Assembly: GCF_001887355.1 (NCBI RefSeq)
Contig: NZ_MPIN01000005.1
Location: 614,681-678,680 of the forward strand
DNA length: 64,000 bases
From: Cystobacter ferrugineus
Lineage (GTDB): Bacteria; Myxococcota; Myxococcia; Myxococcales; Myxococcaceae
Direction of reading: 5' to 3'
Each line of letters starts with the position of its first letter. Within the stretch, counting starts at the first letter, position 1. A model generated the notes under the pieces. That model worked only from the letters and a program-made list of their open reading frames with translations. It made no database searches and was not told where the DNA came from. This document shows positions 29,860 through 36,299 of the stretch, piece after piece. Position numbers and translations under genes: made by a program.

Positions 29860-30177
29860 TGCATCCATCCTTCCCGTTGGTACGACGTTGCCGACCGGCC
29901 CACTCTCGGACCCGTCCACATTCCACGTTAGGGGGGCGTTGGTTGAATCGGAACCAACCAGAGAGGAAGGCGTGTCCTTTTCCGCCCGAGAGCAAGGGCT
30001 TGTCCGTGAATTCCGAGCTACTGCTCCTGGACCTTCCAGGCAACCCGGCCAACCCTCCCCGCCAGGGGAGTGTCGCCTCAAGATGCAATCCAGTTGCTTT
30101 TACAATACAGTTGCCGGATGCCCGGATCACGAAGGTGGGTTGCTCCTGCCACAGGATTTCATCTAAGAGGCGGACCC
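29860..30177. promoter_or_regulatory. 318-bp divergent control region of the metal island
   Basis: Locally AT-richer than its surroundings and without a gene. Two candidate sites: a perfect 7-bp dyad GTTGGTT-N7-AACCAAC at 29938-29958, and two direct copies of CAGTTGC at 30091-30097 and 30108-30114, the first also forming GCAA-N5-TTGC. Their position between divergent metal genes suggests a Fur/Zur-type or MerR-type operator, but neither matches a consensus I can name with confidence. Confidence 0.45.
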
Positions 30178-30609
30178 ATGAGCCCCAAGGTCTTGGAGCG
30201 CACGCGAGGAAACAGCTCCGGAACGGGCCGGTGGGACCGGTGGGGCCAGGCGCTGTCACTGCTGTGCATGGTCCACTGCCTGGTGCTGCCCCTGGTGCTG
30301 GGCGCACTGCCGGCGGTGATGAGCCATGCCCTGGAAGAGACCCCCATCCACCTCGGCATGGTGGTGCTGGCGGCCGTGCTCGGCGGGGTCAGCTTCGCGC
30401 CGGGCTTCAGGCGGCATCGGGATGGGCGCGTGCTCGCCCTCGGTGCCCTGGGGCTGGGCCTGCTGATCCTCGCCCAGTTCCTGGAGCACGAGAGCACGGC
30501 GGAGACGACGGTCACCGCCCTGGGCGCCACCGTGCTGGTCATCGCGCATGGGCTCAACCGCCGCCGCTGCCAGGACGGCTGCGCCGAGGCCGTCGCCAAC
30601 GCGCGCTGA
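30178..30609 (+). CDS. MerC-like small membrane protein
   Basis: 143 residues, ATG at 30178 eight bases after AGAGG. Four membrane helices; the first contains the motif LLCMVHCLVLPLVLGALP, where the C-x-x-H-C pair matches the MerC domain family. MerC proteins move Hg2+ in mer operons, but no merA, merR or merP is present, and the same fold occurs widely outside mercury resistance. The context (His-rich protein divergent upstream, metal permease downstream) argues for another divalent metal, most likely zinc (inference). The C-terminal tail carries CQDGC, a further possible metal ligand. Confidence 0.82.
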   Translation: MSPKVLERTRGNSSGTGRWDRWGQALSLLCMVHCLVLPLVLGALPAVMSHALEETPIHLGMVVLAAVLGGVSFAPGFRRHRDGRVLALGALGLGLLILAQFLEHESTAETTVTALGATVLVIAHGLNRRRCQDGCAEAVANAR

Positions 30610-30762
30610 ACCCCGCCCCTCCCCCTCCCTTCTCCGCGCTCCTGTCCGCCGGGCTTCCGGGCCTGGCCCGGCACGCGCGTGAATGAACCTCCACCCGGGC
30701 TTGTTCCCTTCCTCGCGACAGCGCAAGATTCCCGTTTCATCTCGAATTGCCAGGAAGACACG

Positions 30763-32673
30763 ATGACCCTGTCCCTCAGTCTGGCTGCATGGATGCTGGC
30801 TCCCCTGGTGGAGTGGTTCGTCCAGGGGCGGAGGACGGCGCGCGTGGCGGTGGAGGGATTCCTCTTCGTCGCGCTGGGTGGGCTGGTGCTGGTGCACATC
30901 CTCCCCCACAGCGTGTCGTTGGCGGGCCCGGAAGCGCTGGGCGCGGCGGTGGTGGGCGGAGGGCTGGCCCTCGCGTCACGACGGCGGCTGCCGGCCTCGG
31001 CCGGAGGGGTGCTCGCCGTCGCGGGACTGGTGGCGCACGCGGCCCTGGAAGGACGGGCCCTGTCCCTGCTGGGCCCCGAGAGCGATGCGCTCACCGTGCT
31101 CGCGGTGGTCCTGCACCGGCTCCCCCTCGCGCTGGGCCTGTGGTGGCTCGTGCGTCCGCGCACCGGTGCCCTCGGGGCCAGCGCGCTGCTGGCGGGCATG
31201 ATGCTCGTCGGCGCGGTGAGCCTCGGCTGGGGCGGCGGGGTGCAGGCCCCCGGCGCGCTGCGGGCCGTCGCCCTGTTCCAGGCCTTCACCGCCGGAGCGC
31301 TCCTCCCCGCCCTGCTCCGGGGACGCCCGGGTGTCGAGCTCCACGACGCCTCGCAGCGGCTCATCGCGGGGCTCGGGGCGCTCGCGGCCGTGGCACTGCT
31401 CGTGCTCCTCTCCCACGCGCACCCGGTGCTGGGCGCGCAACCCGGAGAGCTCGGCGCGGCGGCCACCTTCCTCTCGCTCTCCCTGGAGACGGCGCCCGCG
31501 TTGCTCGTCGCCTATGTGCTCTCCGGTCTGCTCCAGGCCTTCCTCGGAGAGGCCTCGCTGGGGTGGCTGCGGCGCGGCTCCTCCTTGTCCCAGGCCCTGC
31601 GCGGCAGCGTGGTGGGCATGCCCCTGGCGCTGTGCTCCTGCGGCGTGCTCCCCGTGTACCGGGGCCTCATCCGCAAGGGCGTCCCCGTCGCCGCCGCGCT
31701 GTCCTTCCTCGTGGCCGCGCCGGAGCTGGGCGTGAGCGCGTTGATCATGTCGGTGCCGCTCATCGGCTGGCCCCTCACCCTCGCGCGCCTGGGCGGCGCC
31801 TTCGCCGTGGCCGTGCTCTCCGGCGTCATCGTGGGCCGGCTGGTTCCCACCTCCCCGGCCCCCGCCCCATCCTCTTCCGGGCAGGCCGCTCCTCCCCTGC
31901 GCCAGCGCCTCGCCCATGGCCTGCGCGAGGGGCTCGTCGAGTCCGTGGACCACACCGCGCCGTGGATCCTCGTGGGACTGGGGCTCGCGGCCCTCATCGA
32001 GCCCCTGCTCCAGGCGCAATGGCTCTCCCGCCTGCCGCCGGGAGTGGACGTGCCCCTCTTCGCGCTGCTCGGCGTGCCCAGCTTCGTGTGCGCCTCGGGC
32101 GCCACGCCCCTGGTGGCGGTCCTCCTGCACAAGGGCATGTCCCCAGGCGCCGCGCTGGCCTTCCTCCTCACCGGTCCGGCCACCAACGTCACCACCTTCG
32201 CCGTCATGGCCCGGCTGCATGGGCGCAAGGTGACCGCGGCCTTCGCGGCCGTCGTGGCGCTCAGCTCCGTGGGCATGGGACTCGCGCTCAACGCGCTGCT
32301 GCCGGCCCAGGCGGGTCTGGCGCACCAGCCCCACGAGGCGCATGGTGGACCGCTCGAGTGGGTGGGGTTGATCCTCCTGGGCGCCGTCTTCCTCGCCTCG
32401 CTGCTGCGGCAGGGCCCCCACGCCTTCCTCGCGCAGATGTGGCCCGCCGCTCCGGGCGCGGAGACCAGCGTCTCCTCCGCGGAGCGCATCTCCCAGTTGC
32501 ACGTGCACGGACCGGCCTGCGGTCATGCGCACCATGCCCCCGCCCCCGACGCGCCCGGCCCGGGCCGCGCCGTTTCCAACCTCCGGGCGCCGCTGCGCTG
32601 GCGTCCCCGCCGGGCCCACGTCCATGGCCCGGCTTGTCACTCCGGCGCCTGCCGCCACTCCCGCGACGGCTAG
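30763..32673 (+). CDS. Permease fusion: ZIP-like N-terminal half, DUF318/ArsP-type permease, His-rich tail
   Basis: 636 residues, ATG at 30763 behind AGGAAG. Residues 1-240 form a set of helices with His/Pro signatures in the positions expected for a ZIP transporter: VLVHILPHS (41-50), VAHAALEG (90-97) and VVLHRLPLALG (115-125), although the usual HxxPEG acid is missing. Residues about 250-560 are a DUF318/ArsP-type permease with LCSCGVLPVYRG, VAAPELGVSALI, SGATPLVAVLLHKG and LTGPATNVTTFAVM. The cytoplasmic tail repeats HVHGPAC twice amid many His. Standalone relatives of the permease half export arsenicals, copper or zinc. Cotranscription with the MerC-like gene (153-bp gap) is likely. Metal identity is inferred. 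Confidence 0.8.
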   Translation: MTLSLSLAAWMLAPLVEWFVQGRRTARVAVEGFLFVALGGLVLVHILPHSVSLAGPEALGAAVVGGGLALASRRRLPASAGGVLAVAGLVAHAALEGRALSLLGPESDALTVLAVVLHRLPLALGLWWLVRPRTGALGASALLAGMMLVGAVSLGWGGGVQAPGALRAVALFQAFTAGALLPALLRGRPGVELHDASQRLIAGLGALAAVALLVLLSHAHPVLGAQPGELGAAATFLSLSLETAPALLVAYVLSGLLQAFLGEASLGWLRRGSSLSQALRGSVVGMPLALCSCGVLPVYRGLIRKGVPVAAALSFLVAAPELGVSALIMSVPLIGWPLTLARLGGAFAVAVLSGVIVGRLVPTSPAPAPSSSGQAAPPLRQRLAHGLREGLVESVDHTAPWILVGLGLAALIEPLLQAQWLSRLPPGVDVPLFALLGVPSFVCASGATPLVAVLLHKGMSPGAALAFLLTGPATNVTTFAVMARLHGRKVTAAFAAVVALSSVGMGLALNALLPAQAGLAHQPHEAHGGPLEWVGLILLGAVFLASLLRQGPHAFLAQMWPAAPGAETSVSSAERISQLHVHGPACGHAHHAPAPDAPGPGRAVSNLRAPLRWRPRRAHVHGPACHSGACRHSRDG

Positions 32674-32687
32674 GCGCTCCCAGCCCC

Positions 32688-32852
32688 TCAGTCGACCAGG
32701 CTGTCCTCGTACTTCGTCAGCAGGTCCGAGATGGCCTCGCGCAGGTACTCGCTCTGGCGGATCCTCGTCGAGCGCGACAGCTCCTTGAGCGCATCCAGCT
32801 TCTCGCGGCTGAGACGGAACACCACCGAGGTGAGGCGAGGATTCATGTCCAT
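32688..32852 (-). CDS. Small ribbon-helix-helix (CopG/MetJ/Arc-type) regulator
   Basis: A 54-residue protein. It reads MDMNPRLTSVVFRLSREKLD and on to an end in KYEDSLVD. The strand RLTSVVFRLS, helix A (REKLDALKELSRST) and helix B (RQSEYLREAISDLLTK) match the RHH fold, in which the strand pair of a dimer reads the major groove. The ATG at 32852 follows AGGAG at nine bases; the ATG at 32846 is an alternative. Adjacent palindromes at 32871-32896 are candidate operators, so autorepression is likely. It could equally control the neighbouring metal or sulfur genes; no toxin gene is adjacent, so a toxin-antitoxin role is not supported. Confidence 0.8.
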   Translation of the reverse strand: MDMNPRLTSVVFRLSREKLDALKELSRSTRIRQSEYLREAISDLLTKYEDSLVD

Positions 32853-32870
32853 GTGCGTTGTCTCCTACAG

Positions 32871-32896
32871 GTGCGCACGTTGTCGCACATGTGCGA
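32871..32896. promoter_or_regulatory. Paired palindromes upstream of the RHH gene (probable operator)
   Basis: GTGCGCAC (32871-32878) is an 8-bp palindrome and TCGCACATGTGCGA (32883-32896) is a perfect 14-bp palindrome, giving four GTGCG-like half sites within 26 bp. They lie 19-44 bp upstream of the RHH start codon, where a repressor would block transcription. RHH dimers typically bind such short repeated half sites cooperatively. Confidence 0.6.
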
Positions 32897-33042
32897 GAGA
32901 TCGCAAGAAACCCACTGACCTGGGGGATCACCCGGGGAGGCGGGGTTCGCGCTCGCGCGGAGCAAGCTCTACGTTCGATCCGAAACAGGATCCAACTTCC
33001 GGCTCGCCGACCTGTCGGATCTGCTCTCGGTGCTGCCGCGGC

Positions 33043-33927
33043 TCAGCTCACGACGGGCAGCGGATGGACGTCGGCGGAGGGCCGGGAGATGCCGGCCGCG
33101 TCGTTCATCCTCCCGGAGCGGAAGGGCTCGAGATCCAGGGCCACGAACTTGAAGCCCAGGGCCTTGAAGGCGGCGTCCACGTCGCGCCGCAGCTCGGCGG
33201 ACAGGAAGCGCTCGTACTCCTCGGCCGCCAGCTCGATGCGCGCCACCTCCTGGTGGTAGCGCACGCGGAACTGGCGGAAGCCGCGCTTGCGCAGCTCGGA
33301 CTCGGCGCCGGCGATCTGGAAGAGCCGCTCGCGGGTGACCGAGGTCCCATAGGGGATGCGCGACGCCAGGCACGCCATCTGCGGCTTGTCCCAGGTGGGC
33401 AGCCCCAGGGCCTGGCTCCAGGCGCGGATCTCCTCCTTGGTCAACCCCGCGCGCGCCAGGGGCGAGCGCACCGCGTGCTCCTGGGCGGCCTTGTGCCCCG
33501 GGCGGTGATCCTTGAAGTCGTCCGCGTTGAAGCCGTCCAGCACCACCGCCAGCCCCCGCTCCTGGCGCTGGGCCTCGCACAAGTCGTACAGCTCCGTCTT
33601 GCAGAAGTAGCAGCGGTTGGTGGGGTTGGCGGCGTACTGGGGATTGGCCAGCTCGTTGCTGGACACCACCACGTGCCGGGCGCCCAGCCGGGCGGCCAGC
33701 TCACGCGCCTCGCGCTCCTCCTCGGGGGCCACCGAGGCCGACAGCGCCGTGAGCGCCAGGGCGCGCTCGCCCAGCTCCTCCACGGCGATCTTCAACACGA
33801 AGGTGGAGTCCACACCGCCGGAGAAGGCCACCAGCGCCGAGCCGTGCGCGCGCAGCTCCGCGCGCATCGCCTCGAGCTTGGGGCGGGAGGACTCACACAG
33901 GGCCTGGATGCGCTCGGGGGTCAGCAT
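33043..33927 (-). CDS. larE: ATP-dependent sacrificial sulfur transferase LarE
   Basis: 294 residues. PP-loop SGGVDS at 36-41, adenylating motif region NRCYFCKTELY (Cys106, Cys109) and ACLASRIPYG with Cys186, the position of the sacrificial cysteine of Lactobacillus LarE. LarE adenylates a nicotinic-acid-derived dinucleotide and donates sulfur to it to make the nickel-pincer nucleotide cofactor of lactate racemase. larA, larB and larC are not in the window. Either they are elsewhere or this member serves another sulfur insertion, which the sulfur-carrier genes upstream would fit. A terminator-like hairpin lies 23 bp before its start. Confidence 0.92.
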   Translation of the reverse strand: MLTPERIQALCESSRPKLEAMRAELRAHGSALVAFSGGVDSTFVLKIAVEELGERALALTALSASVAPEEEREARELAARLGARHVVVSSNELANPQYAANPTNRCYFCKTELYDLCEAQRQERGLAVVLDGFNADDFKDHRPGHKAAQEHAVRSPLARAGLTKEEIRAWSQALGLPTWDKPQMACLASRIPYGTSVTRERLFQIAGAESELRKRGFRQFRVRYHQEVARIELAAEEYERFLSAELRRDVDAAFKALGFKFVALDLEPFRSGRMNDAAGISRPSADVHPLPVVS

Positions 33928-33950
33928 GGGGGGCCTCTATAAACGAAGAA

Positions 33951-33978
33951 CCCCCGGGTTGCCCATGCAACCCGAGGG
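33951..33978 (-). terminator. Intrinsic terminator after the APS-kinase-like gene, just before larE
   Basis: On the minus strand CCCTCGGGTTG, loop CATGGG, CAACCCGGGGG: an 11-bp stem with one G-T wobble, followed by TTCTTCGTTT. It is the best intrinsic terminator in the window. Because it lies between two same-direction genes and ends about 24 bp before larE, larE would depend on readthrough or antitermination, or on a promoter overlapping the hairpin. Confidence 0.8.
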
Positions 33979-34012
33979 TCCGTGGAGAGGCCAACGCTCC
34001 GAGGCCGCCCGG

Positions 34013-34786
34013 CTAGCGGGCCTTGCGCTTGGAAGCGGACGCCTTCTTGGCCGCCTTGCTGGGCTTGGCCACCCGGGCCGCCCGCGCCGCGGGACGCGCC
34101 TTGGCGCCCTTGGACGACGCCTTCGTGCCCTTGTCCGCCTTGGCCGGCGCCTTGCTCGCCTTGGGCGGCTTGGCCGAGGACACCCGCGTCACCTCCACCT
34201 GCGTGGGCGGCTGCGCCTTCATCTTCTTGCCGGTGATGATCTTCAGCTCCTCCGAGGTCACGTAGCCGAGGTCCAGCAGCGACTGGAAGATCTTCGCCGC
34301 CCCCTCCTCCACGCTCTCCTGATCCGAGTGGATCACCACCTCGGCCGAGGCGGGTGGCTCATACGGCTCGGTGATGCCGATGAAGTTGGGGATTTCCCCA
34401 CCGAGCGCCTTCTTGTAGCGGCCGGTGCTGTCGCGCTCGATGAGCTTCTCGGTCGGACAGTCGACGTACACCTCGATGTAGCGGCCAACAGAGCGGCGAT
34501 TCTCCTCGCGGCCCGCCTTGTAGGGGCTCACGCAGGGCACCAGCACCGCCACGTTGTTGCGCGTGAGCAGGCCGGCCACGTAGCCCAGCCGCCGGACGAT
34601 CGTCATGCGCTCGTCCTTGCTGTCGCCCAGGCCCTGCCACAGCTCGTTGCCCAACTCGTTCTCGTCGAGAATCTCCACGTTGCGGTCGACCTGGCGGAGC
34701 CGGGCCGCGATGTAGGCGGCCATCGTACTCTTGCCAGTTCCGGACATGCCGGTCAGCCACACGGTGAAACCAAGCGTCTGCGCCAT
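34013..34786 (-). CDS. Adenylylsulfate-kinase-like protein with histone-H1-like tail
   Basis: 257 residues. Residues 1-175 match APS kinase: P-loop GMSGTGKST (13-21), RRLGYVAGLL, CVSPYKAGREENR and YVDCPTEKLIERD, with GEIPNFIGITEPYEPP near the end. APS kinase phosphorylates adenylylsulfate to PAPS. The usual LDGD motif after the first strand is LDEN here, so the substrate may differ. Residues about 205-257 are a low-complexity Ala/Lys/Ser tail (KASKAPAKADKGTKASSKGA) like the histone H1 tails fused to other myxobacterial proteins. A good sigma-70-like promoter lies at 34867-34896. No sulfate adenylyltransferase gene (cysD/cysN) is adjacent. Confidence 0.85.
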   Translation of the reverse strand: MAQTLGFTVWLTGMSGTGKSTMAAYIAARLRQVDRNVEILDENELGNELWQGLGDSKDERMTIVRRLGYVAGLLTRNNVAVLVPCVSPYKAGREENRRSVGRYIEVYVDCPTEKLIERDSTGRYKKALGGEIPNFIGITEPYEPPASAEVVIHSDQESVEEGAAKIFQSLLDLGYVTSEELKIITGKKMKAQPPTQVEVTRVSSAKPPKASKAPAKADKGTKASSKGAKARPAARAARVAKPSKAAKKASASKRKAR

Positions 34787-34866
34787 ACGGGTTCAAACTC
34801 CCTGCGCTTCCCAGGGCGTTTACCTTCGGAGCCCCCCAAGAGCGCGGCAGATCAAAAGTCCGGGGC

Positions 34867-34896
34867 GTTATAGACGAAAAACCGGTCGTTTGACAA
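34867..34896 (-). promoter_or_regulatory. Sigma-70-like promoter for the APS-kinase-like gene
   Basis: On the minus strand TTGTCA (complement of 34891-34896), an 18-bp spacer, then TATAAC (complement of 34867-34872), about 80 bp upstream of the start codon at 34786. Just upstream, CTACCT-N6-AGGTAG (34904-34921) could terminate the JAMM gene. Confidence 0.6.
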
Positions 34897-34950
34897 TTCG
34901 TGCCTACCTTTCCGCAGGTAGAGAGGACAACTGGACAAGGGCTCGTCTTC

Positions 34951-35421
34951 TCAGGGGATTTTCGTGGAGCCGAGCGTCCAGGAGCGAAAATCGCCCGCCT
35001 CCCAGCGCGAGAGTGACGCGGCCGTGACGCGCCCCGCCCTCACCGCCATCACCAGGTAGCTCACCCCCGGCAGCAGGGGCTCGCCGTCCGGAGCCGCCTG
35101 GCGGAAATCCTCAGCGGAAAAATCCGCCAGGCCGTCCACATGGGAGTGGTACACACACGCCACCACCTCTCCCCGCGCCTCGGCCTCCAGGAGGACACCG
35201 AGCCACTCGCGCGGATCAAAAGCGTAAGCGGTCCGGGAGGTGCGAGGAAAGCGCACCGGGTCCTCCTCATGGAGTGAGTCCTGGACGTTGCGCAGGGGGC
35301 GGCACCGCCAGGGACCCGTGAGCCCCGCGCGCAGCAACACCCCACAGCCCTCCCGCGGCCAGGCGGACTCCAGGTGGCGGACGACGTCGCTCAGGTCATC
35401 CGGCAGGAGCGCCTCGCCCAC
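34951..35421 (-). CDS. JAMM/MPN+ metallopeptidase (Mec-like)
   Basis: 156 residues with a complete JAMM zinc site: Glu24 (PREGCG), His92-Ser-His94, Ser102 and Asp105 in YHSHVDGLADFSAED. Bacterial JAMM peptidases process the C-terminus of ubiquitin-like sulfur carriers; Mec of Mycobacterium tuberculosis releases cysteine from CysO. The gene starts (GTG 35421) three bases after the stop of a MoaD/ThiS-like carrier ending in Gly-Gly, exactly the Mec-CysO pairing, so translational coupling and a carrier-processing role are likely. The partner cysteine synthase CysM is not adjacent. Confidence 0.9.
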   Translation of the reverse strand: MGEALLPDDLSDVVRHLESAWPREGCGVLLRAGLTGPWRCRPLRNVQDSLHEEDPVRFPRTSRTAYAFDPREWLGVLLEAEARGEVVACVYHSHVDGLADFSAEDFRQAAPDGEPLLPGVSYLVMAVRAGRVTAASLSRWEAGDFRSWTLGSTKIP

Positions 35422-35424
35422 CCC

Positions 35425-35691
35425 CTACCCGCCCGCCATGGCCGGAATGAGGGTGAGGCGGTCCGCGTCCGCCACGGGCGTGGCCAGCTCCGCCAGGAAG
35501 CGGATGTCCTCGTCGTTGAGGAACACGTTGACGTAGCGCCGCACCGCGCCCCGCTCGTCGAGCACCCGCGCGCCCAGCTCCGGGTGCAGCCGGCCCAGGT
35601 GCTCGAGCACCTCGCCCACGGTGGCGCCCGGGACGCGCACTTCGCCCTGTCTTCCCGCGAGGCCGCGCCAGGCGGAGGGGATGCGGACCAT
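35425..35691 (-). CDS. MoaD/ThiS-family sulfur carrier (CysO-like)
   Basis: 88 residues of beta-grasp type: MVRIPSAWRGLAGRQGEV, a hydrophobic VGEVLEHLGRLHPEL helix, RRYVNVFLNDEDIRFL and a C-terminal AMAGG tail. The terminal Gly-Gly is adenylated and thiocarboxylated in this family to carry sulfur to cysteine, molybdopterin or thiamine synthesis. The DEDIRFL segment is characteristic of the CysO/MoaD-like branch. ATG 35691 (eight bases after GGAGG) is favoured over ATG 35697. Coupled to the JAMM gene downstream; the E1-like activating enzyme (MoeB/ThiF) is not in the window. Confidence 0.9.
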   Translation of the reverse strand: MVRIPSAWRGLAGRQGEVRVPGATVGEVLEHLGRLHPELGARVLDERGAVRRYVNVFLNDEDIRFLAELATPVADADRLTLIPAMAGG

Positions 35692-35837
35692 GGCCATGGC
35701 CTCCGTCTCGCCCAACCCCCCGCCGCCGTCAACCCCGCCGGGTGAAAAGCTGCCCGTCCCCGACACCCCATGCCTATGTTCCCGCCGCGCTCCGGCTCCC
35801 CGCCCGAGCCTCCACTCGCCGTCCTCCCCGAGGATCC

Positions 35838-36206
35838 ATGAGACACGCGCTCATCCTGCTCGCCGCCGCCTGCCTCACCACCGGTTGCCCCAAGAAGACC
35901 GCCGAAGCCCCCGCCCCCAAGGAGGAGACCGCCTCCAGCGACGCGGCCCTGTCCGCCGAGGACTCGGGCACCCCGGCCGAGACCCCGGCCCCGGATGGAG
36001 GCGCGAGGGCCGCGCAGGAGGCATGCGTGGACCGCTGGCTCCAGGAGCACCAGTTGGACCGCTACGGCCACCCCCAGGGCACCATGTTCGCGGGCGGCTC
36101 GCCCCTCTTCAACGAGGCCACCGGCGAGACCAAGGATCGTCTGGAGTACGTCTTCGCCCGTCAACCCGACGCGCTCAAGGCCTGCCCCGCCACGGCCACC
36201 CCGTGA
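35838..36206 (+). CDS. Small lipoprotein, unknown function
   Basis: 122 residues, ATG at 35838 behind GAGGATCC. The signal peptide ends LTTGC. A Glu/Ala/Pro-rich spacer leads to a short C-terminal segment with two cysteines (EACVDRWLQEHQLD, ALKACPATATP) that could form a disulfide. No family recognised. Followed by a strong hairpin at 36209-36241. Confidence 0.75.
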   Translation: MRHALILLAAACLTTGCPKKTAEAPAPKEETASSDAALSAEDSGTPAETPAPDGGARAAQEACVDRWLQEHQLDRYGHPQGTMFAGGSPLFNEATGETKDRLEYVFARQPDALKACPATATP

Positions 36207-36208
36207 CG

Positions 36209-36241
36209 CCGCTCCGCCCTCCCCGCCTGGAGGGCGAGCGG
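36209..36241 (+). terminator. Stem-loop after the small lipoprotein gene
   Basis: CCGCTCCGCCCTCC and GGAGGGCGAGCGG pair with a single bulged C around the loop CCGCCT, starting two bases after the lipoprotein stop. No T tract, but the stem is very stable. Confidence 0.65.
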
Positions 36242-36299
36242 CCTCGGTCGTCCGGAGGATTACCGAAAACCCGGCGCGTCTTCTAAGCTCGGCCGTCTG

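Noticed and set aside
30178-30609. MerC-like gene considered as part of a mercury resistance operon
   Set aside because: No merA, merR, merP or merT nearby; neighbours are a His-rich protein and a metal permease.
33043-33927. LarE considered as proof of a lactate racemase locus
   Set aside because: larA, larB and larC are not in the window, so only the sulfur transferase activity is supported.
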